This document shows, piece by piece, positions 1-8,072 of a stretch of DNA of 64,000 nucleotides (positions are counted from its first letter, which is position 1; every line of letters begins with the position of its first letter). A model generated the notes under the pieces. It ran no database searches. It saw nothing but the letters and a program-made list of their open reading frames with translations, and was not told where the DNA came from. Origin of the DNA: Cryobacterium sp. PH31-O1 (GTDB lineage Bacteria > Actinomycetota > Actinomycetes > Actinomycetales > Microbacteriaceae); NCBI RefSeq assembly GCF_030063455.1, contig NZ_JASITB010000005.1:186001-250000 (forward strand). Direction: 5' to 3'. Position numbers and translations under genes: made by a program.

Positions 1-66
1 CCGGCGCCAGACACGGCCAGCGCTAGCGAGCAGCCCGACTAGTTCGCAACGGCATATCGTTGAAGG

Positions 67-567
67 GTGACCTATTCAATTCGTACCCTCATTCCCGCCG
101 ATCTTCCGAGGCTCCTTGCCCTGAACAACGCCGCTGTTCCTGCGGTCAATGAGCTGAACGCTGATGCGCTGGCCGAGCTGGTCGAGCACAGCCACCTCGC
201 GGTCGCCGTCGTCGACGACGACGCCGTCGAGACCGCGCTTGGCTTCGCCATTCTCTTCGTTTCAGGAGCCCAATACGAAAGCGAGAACTATCGCTGGTTC
301 TCTGGCCGTTCCACCGATTTTCTTTACGTTGACCGTATTGTCGTGGCCGACGGGTTTCGCGGCCAAGGCCTTGGCCAGGTGCTCTACGACGCTATCTTCG
401 GCGCCGCCCGCCGCGAGGTACTGGCCGAGGTGCTCTGCGAGGTCAACCTGGAGCCGCCGAACCCGGGTTCGCTCGCGTTCCACGGCCGTCTCGGGTTTGT
501 CGAGGTCGGCCAGCTCTCGACCAAGGACGATACCGTCGTCGTTAGCCTGTTGGCGGCATCCGTTTAG
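67..567 (+). CDS. GNAT-family N-acetyltransferase
   Basis: A 166-residue protein with the GNAT fold: a motif A stretch (DRIVVADGFRGQGLG, with the acetyl-CoA pyrophosphate loop RGQGLG near residues 98-103) followed by an alpha helix, then a C-terminal part with LAFHGRLGFVEVG, the usual motif B ending. It should transfer an acetyl group from acetyl-CoA to an amine; the substrate cannot be read from sequence. The start is GTG. The purine-rich GAAGG lies directly against it, so spacing is poor and a slightly different start is possible. It stands alone, with about 260 bases of non-coding DNA after it. The family call is firm; the substrate is unknown. Confidence 0.85.
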   Translation: MTYSIRTLIPADLPRLLALNNAAVPAVNELNADALAELVEHSHLAVAVVDDDAVETALGFAILFVSGAQYESENYRWFSGRSTDFLYVDRIVVADGFRGQGLGQVLYDAIFGAARREVLAEVLCEVNLEPPNPGSLAFHGRLGFVEVGQLSTKDDTVVVSLLAASV

Positions 568-827
568 CCCAGTGCGGCCGCCGTAGTAGAGCTTCTGCAT
601 GGGCTGTCATAGAGAATCTGTGTATACAGAAACCGTCTTTGTTGACACTTTCCAGCGCTACCGCTGCGGTCTGGCACTGAGAATTATCGGATAGACGCGA
701 TAGACACACCACTCTGTATACACACCGGCGGGAGAATATCAAGGGGGTGCGGGTATTCCTCGATGCCCCTATGGTCAACCTGACGCGAGTTATCGCTTGC
801 GCGGATTTCAGCCGAGGGAAATAGTCC
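568..827. promoter_or_regulatory. Intergenic region with two TGTATACA boxes
   Basis: No convincing gene lies in this stretch. It carries the palindrome TGTATACA twice, at 621-628 inside TCTGTGTATACAGA (617-630) and at 715-722 inside TCTGTATACA. A TTGACA hexamer sits at 642-647 without a good -10 partner. Paired TGTATACA boxes resemble operators of GntR/FCD-type regulators. This is suggestive because a truncated FCD regulator lies 500 bases downstream. That link is inference. Confidence 0.35.
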
Positions 828-1019
828 ATGCGAATTACCTGCCCGTTTTGTAAGTCCCAGGCCGACCTGAAACCCAATCCGGCCCAGGCCCTCAGAGTGT
901 CTCTTCCGCTCTACGTTCTCTCCTGCACAGGGTGTTCACGCACGAGTATCCGGATTGAATCGGCGCGCCTGCCGCGAGTCGCTTTCCCAGCGCTCGCGTC
1001 TGCCCAGAGATTTCAGTAG
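828..1019 (+). CDS. Small two-CxxC zinc-ribbon-like protein
   Basis: A 63-residue reading frame starting ATG with GAGGGA about eight bases upstream. It has two CxxC pairs, CPFC at residues 5-8 and CTGC at 33-36, spaced as in a small zinc ribbon. The middle is hydrophobic (ALRVSLPLYVLS) and the tail basic. I do not recognise a family. The Cys spacing and ribosome binding site support a real gene; the short length and isolated position between a GNAT gene and a regulator relic keep confidence moderate. It could be a leftover of a mobile or decayed segment. Confidence 0.5.
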   Translation: MRITCPFCKSQADLKPNPAQALRVSLPLYVLSCTGCSRTSIRIESARLPRVAFPALASAQRFQ

Positions 1020-1129
1020 CACTGAGTTCAAGGGCAACTTCGTCAATGGATGACCCGAACATTCACCGGAACATCCGTTTTCTGGGTTCTCGGTCCTAAC
1101 CGGGACCTACCTCAGCGCGCCCGTGTGCC

Positions 1130-1369
1130 TCAGGCGATCGAAACGGATGCCGGCGCGCTCGTCAGTCGCGCCAGCGCGTCGTCTTCGTGGTCGCCCAACC
1201 GGATTTCGGCTAGCGGCCCGTTGCCGTCGAAAATGGCCTCGGCGATGCCGCGGTGCTCCGCGATCCATTCCTCGGCAACCCGATACGAAGGCTGCAGTAC
1301 GGTCAGGCACATGCGGGTCTCCGTCGTAAGGGTGCTGTGGATGCGCGCCAGGCTTCGACTACCGTTCGT
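1130..1369 (-). pseudogene. Truncated GntR/FCD regulator (C-terminal fragment)
   Basis: Read on the minus strand from 1369 to 1130, the frame gives about 80 residues resembling the last third of an FCD ligand-binding domain. It contains SLARIHSTLTTETRMCL, then EEWIAEHRGIAEAIFDG, then a final GDHEDDALARL. The pattern E-H-x2-I-x2-A-I-x2-G followed by H about 16 residues later is typical of the FadR/FCD C-terminus and includes a metal-ligand-type His. A stop at 1370-1372 ends the frame. No N-terminal winged helix or FCD first half is found upstream in any minus frame, so the gene is 5'-truncated and should be inactive. The only ATG gives a 60-residue product. Confidence 0.6.
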
Positions 1370-1371
1370 CT

Positions 1372-1383
1372 ATTGTCGACAAT
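1372..1383. promoter_or_regulatory. Palindrome ATTGTCGACAAT (possible GntR/FCD operator)
   Basis: A perfect 12-base palindrome adjoins the truncated end of the FCD fragment. Such short palindromes of the TTGTCGACAA type are typical of FCD-subfamily GntR operators. It may be the autoregulatory site left from the intact gene. The 1384-1545 stretch that follows, up to the maltokinase gene, shows nothing else I can support. Confidence 0.35.
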
Positions 1384-1545
1384 TCCAACACTCTTCGAAA
1401 TATCGCTTGATTTGCGTAATCCCGATTGACAGCTTGACGAACGGGTGGCCATTTCCCGTCGGATCAACCAGGCAGCGTTCCGGCACGTAGCAGCGGAGCC
1501 CCACGCTATTGAACGCCGCACGGGTGAGGAGGCTACGCTGGCGGC

Positions 1546-3072
1546 ATGATCGATGGAGACCGCGCCCACAATGCACGCCGCACCGCCAATCCCGACCTCG
1601 CCCCGACTCATCGGGGCACCCCCCTTCCCGACTACGTCAACGCCTGGGTATCAACCCAGCGGTGGTTCGGCAACAAGGGACACGTACCGGCCCTGCGCAG
1701 CATCGGCTATTTCTCCCTCGCCTCCCCAGAGACCGGCGTCAGCATTCGCGTCGACCTGGTGCTGGACACCGCCAGTCTCGGCCTGACGTTGTACCAACTG
1801 CCCACCACGGAACGCTCCTCGGAGCTGCCCGGTGGTGCCGACGCCCTGATCACGGTGCGGGGCCCAGGCTCCGACCAGGCACGATTCATCTACGACGCAC
1901 CCCACGATCCCGCCTTCGCGGCCGCATTGCTCGCTTTCATGGAACAGCGTGGCGTGTCCACATCGGCCCGCCCGCAGGAGACCGAGCGCTGGTCGGCCAG
2001 CGCGCGTGGCGAAGACCTGAGACCGGAGGCGGCGATCCCGTCGACAGCGCAGGTGGTATCGAGTCGTGTGCTGAGCGGCGAGCAATCCAATACGTCCATC
2101 ATCGTGCAGCGAACCGATGCGACCGGCACACCGACCACGCCGATCATCTGCAAGGTTTTTCGCATCATCCATGCCGGCGAGAATCCGGATGTGACGGTGC
2201 AGGCCGCTCTGGCCAGCGCCGGATCGCATCGGATACCGCTTCCGTTCGGCGCTGTCCTCGGCCAGTGGGACGACCCCGCCGAACCCGGCAGCCGTGCCAC
2301 CGGCCATCTCGCCTTCGCCCAGGAGTTTCTGCCCGACGCCCCGGATGCGTGGCGGACCGCCCTGGTCGCTGCGGCCTCCGGGAACGACTTCACCGCCCCC
2401 GCCTTTCGACTGGGGCAAGCCACCGCGCAAGTGCACCACGACCTTTCCAGCGCCCTGCCGACCCTCGATGCGACGCCCGCGGTTATCGCCGAGGAAATGG
2501 CGAAGATGCGGCTGCGCTGCAGTCAGGCCCTGCAGGAAGTACCCACTCTGGCCAGGCATAGCGACGCCATCGAGGCGGTTTTTGCCCGGGCGGAGACCGC
2601 GACCTGGCCGCGGCTTCAGCGCATCCACGGTGACTTCCACCTCGGCCAGGTTCTCGACGTGCAGGGCCGCGGCTGGGTGCTGCTCGACTTCGAGGGAGAA
2701 CCGCTGCGCACCCTGCGGGAGCGCACCCGGCCCGATATTCCCCTGCGGGACGTCGCGGGTATGTTGCGGTCGTTCTCCTACGTGGCGGGGGCGATGACGG
2801 CAACAGCCGCCGCGACGGCGCAGCCTGCCGGCGCCGAGAAGGTTGACGCATCGTTGCCGACCCCGCTTACTATCTTCGAGTGGGCAACAGCCTGCCGTGG
2901 CGCTTTCCTCAACGGGTATGCCGAACAGTCCGGCATCGAGCTGGCCGAGCAGAGCGACCTCCTCGACGCTTTCGAACTCGATAAAGCGCTCTACGAAGCG
3001 GTCTACGAGACTCGCAACCGCCCGAACTGGCTACCGATCCCCCTCGCAGCCATCGAACGGCTGGTCGGCTGA
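1546..3072 (+). CDS. mak: Maltokinase
   Basis: A 508-residue protein of the maltokinase (Pep2/Mak) family, which phosphorylates maltose with ATP to maltose 1-phosphate for the GlgE route to alpha-glucan. The N-terminal cap domain is recognisable from VNAWVSTQRWFGNKG and the following strands. The kinase core carries RIHGDFHLGQVL (catalytic loop around residue 361) and then WVLLDFEGEP, the metal-binding segment. It continues with the family's RTRPDIPLRDVAGMLRSFSY. Length agrees with other actinobacterial Mak proteins (about 440-510). In many actinobacteria mak follows treS or sits beside glgE/glgB; neither is present here, so the gene stands alone. ATG start; alternative starts close by cannot be excluded. 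Confidence 0.88.
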   Translation: MIDGDRAHNARRTANPDLAPTHRGTPLPDYVNAWVSTQRWFGNKGHVPALRSIGYFSLASPETGVSIRVDLVLDTASLGLTLYQLPTTERSSELPGGADALITVRGPGSDQARFIYDAPHDPAFAAALLAFMEQRGVSTSARPQETERWSASARGEDLRPEAAIPSTAQVVSSRVLSGEQSNTSIIVQRTDATGTPTTPIICKVFRIIHAGENPDVTVQAALASAGSHRIPLPFGAVLGQWDDPAEPGSRATGHLAFAQEFLPDAPDAWRTALVAAASGNDFTAPAFRLGQATAQVHHDLSSALPTLDATPAVIAEEMAKMRLRCSQALQEVPTLARHSDAIEAVFARAETATWPRLQRIHGDFHLGQVLDVQGRGWVLLDFEGEPLRTLRERTRPDIPLRDVAGMLRSFSYVAGAMTATAAATAQPAGAEKVDASLPTPLTIFEWATACRGAFLNGYAEQSGIELAEQSDLLDAFELDKALYEAVYETRNRPNWLPIPLAAIERLVG

Positions 3073-3098
3073 GCCGCGCTGAACGCAACGGAACTGCC

Positions 3099-3575
3099 CT
3101 ATTCAGTGTCGGCCGAGGCACGCAGATCGGCGATGACGATCTTGGTCTGACCCATCATCGTCGCCATCACCCGGCCGGCCCGCGCCGGATCGGGGTCGCT
3201 GAGCAGCTGGCCGAGCGTGGTCGGCACCACCTGCCACGACAAACCGAACTGGTCTTTCAACCAGCCGCATTGCCCCGGCTGCCCACCGTTGCTGGTGAGC
3301 TGGTCCCAAAAATTGTCGATCTCCTCTTGCGTGTCAACCTGCACGAAGAACGAGATGGCCTCGGTGAACGGAAACTGCGGTCCGGCGTTGAGCCCTTGGA
3401 TCTCCAGCCCGTCGAGCACGAATGATACCGACATGGCGCTGCCGGCCGGCGCCGGCCCGCCCTCGGGATAGCGCGCCACGTTGAGCATGCGCGAATTGGG
3501 AAAGATCGAGACGTAGAACGCGGCGGCCTCTTCGGCCTGACCGTTGAACCAGAGAAAGGGGCTGATACTCGTCAT
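3099..3575 (-). CDS. VOC-superfamily protein (PhnB-like)
   Basis: A 158-residue protein of the vicinal-oxygen-chelate fold, in the PhnB / 3-demethylubiquinone methyltransferase-like group. Typical elements are SISPFLWFNGQAEEAAAFY at the start, FVLDGLEIQGLN, EAISFFVQVDTQEEIDNFW and CGWLKDQFGLSWQVVP. Members are small soluble dimers, mostly of unknown substrate. I chose the ATG at 3575 because AAGGAG stands eight bases upstream and the fold begins there; a longer frame upstream is only an open shadow. The gene is convergent with maltokinase and divergent from the astacin gene. Confidence 0.85.
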   Translation of the reverse strand: MTSISPFLWFNGQAEEAAAFYVSIFPNSRMLNVARYPEGGPAPAGSAMSVSFVLDGLEIQGLNAGPQFPFTEAISFFVQVDTQEEIDNFWDQLTSNGGQPGQCGWLKDQFGLSWQVVPTTLGQLLSDPDPARAGRVMATMMGQTKIVIADLRASADTE

Positions 3576-3831
3576 TGAATACTCCTTCGGGGCATGGGCG
3601 ACCACCTCAGGGTGGACGATTTCAGCCATAGTACCCAGGGCGACCGACAGCGGTATTGCGCCATCGAACGCGACCCCGCACCGCCCCTGGACCACGAGTA
3701 ACGCTCCGATAACGCCCGGCGGCGTAGCGTGACCGCCAGCGGGCGCAGTGCCAATCCTGGTGGCGCCCAGTTCTGGCACCGCCCATTCCGGCCAGTGCCA
3801 GTGGGGAACAGAACATACAAGGAGCAGTTCC
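3576..3831. promoter_or_regulatory. Divergent promoter region with an inverted repeat
   Basis: This 256-base gap separates the VOC and astacin genes. It contains GTGCCA at 3748-3753 and its inverted copy TGGCAC at 3774-3779, with an inner CTGG/CCAG pair, so the segment could fold as a hairpin or bind a dimeric regulator. A further GTGCCAGTG follows closer to the astacin start. No clear -35/-10 pair was identified. Confidence 0.3.
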
Positions 3832-5748
3832 ATGGCAGATAACAATTCCGGCCCCGGAGGCGACCAGAAATTCGTCAGCGAGGGTGAGTTTCAGGCGGGT
3901 GAGGCGGCCTCCGGCATCATCTCCGGCGTCACGTTCGGGCCGACCGAAGTGGTGTACTACAAGGTCAACAACCTCGCCGTGTTCGAAGGTGACATCGTGC
4001 TGGGCACCGTCACCGAGTTGGAGCAGACCAAAGACGCGGCGAACCAGGACGACGCCAGAGCGCGGGGCGTCATCATCACCGGCGCTCGCTTTCGATGGCC
4101 CAACGCCCAGGTTCCCTTCCAGATAAACGCCGCCCTGCCCAACCAGCAGCGCGTGCGGGACGCGATCACGCACTGGGAGGCGCGCACGCCCATCCGCTTT
4201 CCCGAACGCACCACGGCCAACGCCGCGCAGTTTCCCGACTTTGTCGAGTTCAGCGATGCCGGCGGATGCTGGTCGATGCTTGGCATGCAGGGTAACGGCA
4301 TGCAGACCATCAGTTTGGGCACCGGCTGCAGCACCGGCAACGCCATCCATGAGATCGGCCACGCGGTCGGCCTCTGGCACGAACAGAGCCGCGAAGACCG
4401 CAATACCTTCGTGACCATCAACGTAGCCAACATCGAAACCGGCATGGAAAGCCAGTTCGACCAACACATCGTTGACGGCGATGATGTCGGCGGCTACGAC
4501 TATGGCTCGATCATGCACTACCCGCGAACCGCCTTCTCAAAGAATGGGCTTGAGACGATCACGCCGGTACAGGCCGGTGCCCAGATTGGGCAGCGCACCG
4601 CGCTGTCGGCGGGTGACATCGCCGCCGTCAACTTCATGTACCCACAGACTGCCAGGGCAAGCTCGAGCCCCGTTGTCTCGTGGGGCCCGAACCGGCTCGA
4701 CGCCTTCGTTCTCGGCACCAACCGCGCCGTGTTCCACAAATGGTTCAGCGGAGCCTGGGGGCCGTCGGTCACCGGGTTCGAGAACATGGGCGGTACCGCC
4801 GAGTGCGCGCCGCAGACCGTGGCGTGGGGTCCGAATCGGCTCGACCTGTTCGTCACCGGAATCGACAGCGCGCTCTACCACAAGTGGTGGAACGGCAGCG
4901 CCTGGGGGCCGTCGGTGACCGGCTATGAGTACATGGGCGGCGTCATTCTTGGTGACCCGCGCGTGGTGGCGTGGGGCCCGAACCGGCTCGACGTCTTCGT
5001 CGTTGGCAGTGACCACGGGCTTTATCACAAGTGGTTCAACGGTGCGTGGGGTCCGTCCGTCACCGGCTACGAGAACATGGGCGGCATCGTCGTCGGCCAG
5101 CCCGAGGTCGTCTCCTGGGGGCCGAACCGTCTCGATGTCTTCGTGATCGGAACCGACAGGGCGCTCTACCACAAGTGGTGGAACGGCTCAGCCTGGGGCC
5201 CGTCCCTGACCGGTTACGAACGGCTCGGCGGGGTCTGCACCTCGTCGCCGCGCGTGGTCTCCTGGGGCCCCAACCGGCTCGACGTTTTCGTCACGGGCAC
5301 GGATGGCGCGCTCTACCACAAGTGGTGGAACGGCAGCGCCTGGGGTCCGTCGGTGAACGATTTCGAACGGCTCGGCGGCATCGTCATCGGAGAACCCGAG
5401 GCCGTCTCCTGGGGGCCGAACCGGTTGGACCTGTTTGTAATCGGCACCGACAGTGCTCTGTACCACAAGTGGTTCGACGGCAATGCTTGGGGGCCATCGG
5501 TGCTCGGTTACGAGAACATGGGCGGTATCGCTACCTCGCAGCCTCGCGTCGTCTCCTGGTCGTCTGGCCGGCTCGATGTGTTCCTGATCGGCACCAACAG
5601 TGCACTGTTCCACAAGTGGTTCAACGGCGCTGCCTGGGGTCCGTCGCTCACCGGCTACGAAAGCCTCGGGGGCGTGATCACGTCGTTCGACGAGGCCGAA
5701 GTGCCGGCAGCTGACCGGTCAGACACGCAGAACCGGGATACGGACTGA
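3832..5748 (+). CDS. Astacin-family (M12A) metalloprotease with seven-repeat propeller
   Basis: A 638-residue protein with two parts. The first is an astacin catalytic domain: zinc-binding [12 protein letters not shown] at residues 173-184, Met-turn SIMHY at 226-230, and Cys146 and Cys166 placed like the astacin domain's disulfide pair. A propeptide-like segment carries FEGDI at 51-55, matching the FxGD aspartate-switch motif that keeps astacins latent. The second part, from about residue 278 to 618, is seven near-identical repeats of about 48 residues ([26 protein letters not shown]), the DUF346/PLL-lectin type, which should close as a seven-bladed beta-propeller and could bind carbohydrate. 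No signal peptide or membrane segment is visible at the N-terminus. AAGGAG stands eight bases before the ATG. The 3' end overlaps the next gene by 30 bases. Confidence 0.9.
   Translation: MADNNSGPGGDQKFVSEGEFQAGEAASGIISGVTFGPTEVVYYKVNNLAVFEGDIVLGTVTELEQTKDAANQDDARARGVIITGARFRWPNAQVPFQINAALPNQQRVRDAITHWEARTPIRFPERTTANAAQFPDFVEFSDAGGCWSMLGMQGNGMQTISLGTGCSTGNAIHEIGHAVGLWHEQSREDRNTFVTINVANIETGMESQFDQHIVDGDDVGGYDYGSIMHYPRTAFSKNGLETITPVQAGAQIGQRTALSAGDIAAVNFMYPQTARASSSPVVSWGPNRLDAFVLGTNRAVFHKWFSGAWGPSVTGFENMGGTAECAPQTVAWGPNRLDLFVTGIDSALYHKWWNGSAWGPSVTGYEYMGGVILGDPRVVAWGPNRLDVFVVGSDHGLYHKWFNGAWGPSVTGYENMGGIVVGQPEVVSWGPNRLDVFVIGTDRALYHKWWNGSAWGPSLTGYERLGGVCTSSPRVVSWGPNRLDVFVTGTDGALYHKWWNGSAWGPSVNDFERLGGIVIGEPEAVSWGPNRLDLFVIGTDSALYHKWFDGNAWGPSVLGYENMGGIATSQPRVVSWSSGRLDVFLIGTNSALFHKWFNGAAWGPSLTGYESLGGVITSFDEAEVPAADRSDTQNRDTD
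4663..5685 (+). repeat. Seven in-frame propeller repeats
   Basis: Seven tandem units of about 140-147 bases encode the astacin protein's C-terminal blades. Similarity between units is high at DNA level too, for example the recurrent coding of WGPNRLD and HKW. The seventh unit is the most diverged (WSSGRLD in place of WGPNRLD). Such repeats can gain or lose blades by recombination. Confidence 0.85.
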
Positions 5749-6249
5749 CGCCAGCCCCGACCGCGCCGGGTCAGAACGCACCGGGTGGGACTGCGTGGAA
5801 ACGAAGTCTCCCTCGGTGACGTCCGGGCGAGTGAGGTCGGGGCGCCCGGTGGAATCGGGCATGGTCGTGGCTCGGGGGTGCTCCCGGGCCATTGAGTGCG
5901 CCAGACGCTCGCACGAATCGGGCTTCTGGCGCGCTTCTGTGTCTTCTTTAGCTTGCACGTCATCCGCTCGATCGTGTCCGACCCGCACGTGCACCCGCAG
6001 ATTCAGCCGACGGATGTCGCTGATCGCGTCCCTCGGCAGGCTCACCGAAAACGGCAGCTCGGCGGCTTCGTCCGCGGTGAACGCGGGGTTTTCGAAGTGA
6101 ACGCCGCCGACGATGGTGCTGGGGGCATCCGCTCGCGACACGTCTTCCACGAGCACGGTGACCGTGAAGGGACCGGTCGGCCGCTGGGCGAACGCGATCA
6201 CGCCGGTCACCATGGTGTTTTGGTCGGAATCTGCTGACATGGCACCCAT
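5719..6249 (-). CDS. YbaY/YscW-like domain protein with an insertion
   Basis: A 176-residue protein. The N-terminal 85 residues ([55 protein letters not shown]) resemble the small beta domain of YbaY/YscW-type proteins. The family's usual ending, GD-x-V-S-T-Q-S-x-PV, appears later as [12 protein letters not shown]. Between them lie about 45 charged residues (from [19 protein letters not shown] on) that the family normally lacks. There is no lipobox. The start is uncertain: two ATGs four codons apart (6249 and 6240), neither with a strong ribosome binding site. It is divergent from the SQR gene. Family assignment is by pattern only and the function is unknown. Confidence 0.5.
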   Translation of the reverse strand: MGAMSADSDQNTMVTGVIAFAQRPTGPFTVTVLVEDVSRADAPSTIVGGVHFENPAFTADEAAELPFSVSLPRDAISDIRRLNLRVHVRVGHDRADDVQAKEDTEARQKPDSCERLAHSMAREHPRATTMPDSTGRPDLTRPDVTEGDFVSTQSHPVRSDPARSGLASVRIPVLRV

Positions 6250-6320
6250 GGTGCCACCGCCCTCGCCATCTTGCTCACCGTGCTACCTGAATTACCTCAC
6301 CGAGCGCCGAATTGCGGCCA

Positions 6321-6336
6321 ATACCCCCATAGGTAT
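6321..6336. promoter_or_regulatory. CsoR/CstR-type operator
   Basis: ATACCCCCATAGGTAT is an inverted repeat (ATACCC, four bases, AGGTAT; one mismatch) of the G/C-tract form bound by CsoR-family repressors, which sense Cu(I) (CsoR) or persulfides (CstR). It lies 50 bases upstream of the SQR-type gene. A near-identical and fully symmetric copy lies at 25984-25999. Presence beside a sulfide-oxidising flavoprotein favours the CstR reading. The repressor gene is not in this window. Confidence 0.65.
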
Positions 6337-6386
6337 AGGTGTAGGGTCAGGTGAACAGCGCAGTTGCTGAGATAGTGAGGTCTGAA

Positions 6387-7847
6387 ATGGCACGTGTCGT
6401 CGTACTGGGAGCCGGGGTATCCGGTCACACCGCAGCGCTTTATCTGAAGAAGCGTTTGGGCAATGCTCACGAAGTAATCGTGGTCTCTCCCAACTCGAAG
6501 TGGAATTGGATTCCCTCGAACATCTGGGTGGGCGTTGGCAAGATGCGCGCCGACAAGGTGGTGTTTCCGCTCGCTCCGATCTACCGCCGCAAAAGGATCG
6601 ATTTTCGCCAAGCCAAGGCCGTGGCGATTCGCCCAGATGGCGATGAGACCAGCCCCTTGGGCGCCGTCGATGTCGTCTACACCGACCCGGCGCGAGACGG
6701 CCAGACCGAACGCATCCGCTATGACTATCTGGTCAATGCGACCGGACCGAAACTGAATTTCGAGGCGACACCGGGTCTTGGCCCAGATGGGCACACCGTG
6801 TCCGTCTGCACGCCCAGCCACGCCGTTGAGGCCGCAAAGCACTTCAACTCCGTCATCGACGCGCTCAAGGCGGGCCGCAAGCAGACCCTCGTGGTCGGTG
6901 TCGGCCACGGCACCTGTACCTGCGAGGGCGCGGCGTTCGAATACGCCTTTAACGTGGAACAGGAGCTGCGCGCCGCGGGAGTGCGCGAGAAGGCCGAGGT
7001 CATCTACCTCACCAACGAACACGAGCTGGGCGACTTCGGCGTCGGAGGAATGACCTTCAGCCAAGGCAGCCAGCGCGTCACGAGTGAGTCCTGGATGGAC
7101 TCACTCTTTCGCGAACGCAACATGAAGGCCATCACCCAGGCCGCGGTGACTAAAATCGACCCTGGAGTCATCCACTACACGCAGATCGACGGCAGCGAGA
7201 ACACCCAGTCGTTCGACTTCGCGATGCTGCTGCCGCCTTTTCGCGGCGTGGGACTTCGGGCTTTCGACCGCGCCGGCGCCGACATCACCGACGTGGTGTT
7301 CGCTCCGAGCGGCTTCATGCGGGTCGATGCGAACTACACGGTGAAGCCCTTCGAGGAATGGACGGCCCAGGACTGGCCGTGCACCTATCAGAACCCGAGT
7401 TTTCATAACGTCTTCGGTGTCGGCATCGCGTTCGCGCCGCCGCACGCCATCTCCCGGCCCTATGCCACCCCCGGTGGGGTGGCCGTGGCGCCGGCACCAC
7501 CCCGCACGGGCATGCCCTCTGGCGCCATGGGCAAGATGGTCGCCATGACCATCTCCGACATGATCCAGGGCGGCGCGACCATCCCGACCCACACCGCGTC
7601 GATGGGGGAAATGTCAGCCGCGTGCATCGCCTCGACCGGTACGGGACTGCTCACCGGCACCGCCGCTGCCATGTCGATGTCACCGATCGTGCCCGATTTC
7701 GTCAAGCATCCCACCACCGCCGGTCGACACCCGACCGAGACCACGGGCGACATCGGGCTGGCCGCCCACTGGGTCAAGCGCGTGCTGCACACGATGTTCC
7801 TCTACAAGGCCAAGGCATATCCGTTCTGGTATCTCATTCCGGAGTGA
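6387..7847 (+). CDS. Sulfide:quinone oxidoreductase-type flavoprotein
   Basis: A 486-residue FAD-dependent oxidoreductase of the SQR family, which oxidises sulfide and passes electrons to the quinone pool at the membrane face. The FAD-binding Rossmann start VVLGAGVSGHTAALYL follows the ATG. Three cysteine positions fit SQR chemistry: Cys141 (VSVCTPSHA), Cys177/Cys179 (HGTCTCEG) and Cys332 (DWPCTY). The C-terminus (HWVKRVLHTMFLYKAK) is amphipathic, as expected for monotopic attachment. I chose the ATG at 6387 with GAGG upstream. It probably forms one unit with the 47-residue gene 50 bases downstream and is probably controlled by the operator at 6321. Exact SQR type, or a flavocytochrome-like relative, cannot be settled here. 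Confidence 0.82.
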   Translation: MARVVVLGAGVSGHTAALYLKKRLGNAHEVIVVSPNSKWNWIPSNIWVGVGKMRADKVVFPLAPIYRRKRIDFRQAKAVAIRPDGDETSPLGAVDVVYTDPARDGQTERIRYDYLVNATGPKLNFEATPGLGPDGHTVSVCTPSHAVEAAKHFNSVIDALKAGRKQTLVVGVGHGTCTCEGAAFEYAFNVEQELRAAGVREKAEVIYLTNEHELGDFGVGGMTFSQGSQRVTSESWMDSLFRERNMKAITQAAVTKIDPGVIHYTQIDGSENTQSFDFAMLLPPFRGVGLRAFDRAGADITDVVFAPSGFMRVDANYTVKPFEEWTAQDWPCTYQNPSFHNVFGVGIAFAPPHAISRPYATPGGVAVAPAPPRTGMPSGAMGKMVAMTISDMIQGGATIPTHTASMGEMSAACIASTGTGLLTGTAAAMSMSPIVPDFVKHPTTAGRHPTETTGDIGLAAHWVKRVLHTMFLYKAKAYPFWYLIPE

Positions 7848-7897
7848 GTAGCAACCGACCGCATCCACTTTTCGTACGTCGTTAGAAGGAGAACACC

Positions 7898-8041
7898 ATG
7901 GACACCGCCCAAAGCCACATCGATGCAGCGCCACTGCCGAGCGCCCGAGAACTGCGGCGACGCAGCAACGTACTGGTTCAGCTCGTGCGCTTTCTGCAGA
8001 TCAACGTGAGCATGTACCTGCTCGCAAAACGGCACCACTGA
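7898..8041 (+). CDS. 47-residue companion of the SQR gene
   Basis: A short gene with a strong AGAAGGAG ribosome binding site seven bases before ATG. The 47-residue product begins acidic/polar (MDTAQSHIDAAPLPS), has a basic patch ARELRRRSN, and then a hydrophobic-amphipathic helix (VLVQLVRFLQINVSMYLLAK) ending KRHH. This looks like a short membrane-associating or helper peptide. It follows the SQR gene by 50 bases on the same strand, so co-transcription is likely and a role with the flavoprotein (anchoring or assembly) is a fair guess. I do not recognise a named family. Its stop codon lies in the first unit of a 17-base tandem duplication. Confidence 0.7.
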   Translation: MDTAQSHIDAAPLPSARELRRRSNVLVQLVRFLQINVSMYLLAKRHH

Positions 8042-8072
8042 GGTTGGGCTACTCCTGAGGTTGGGCTACTCC
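8039..8072. repeat. 17-base tandem duplication spanning two stop codons
   Basis: TGAGGTTGGGCTACTCC occurs twice head to tail (8039-8055 and 8056-8072). The first unit begins with the stop codon of the 47-residue gene and the second contains the stop codon of the convergent GntR gene. The duplication therefore created the short spacer between the two genes. Confidence 0.8.
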
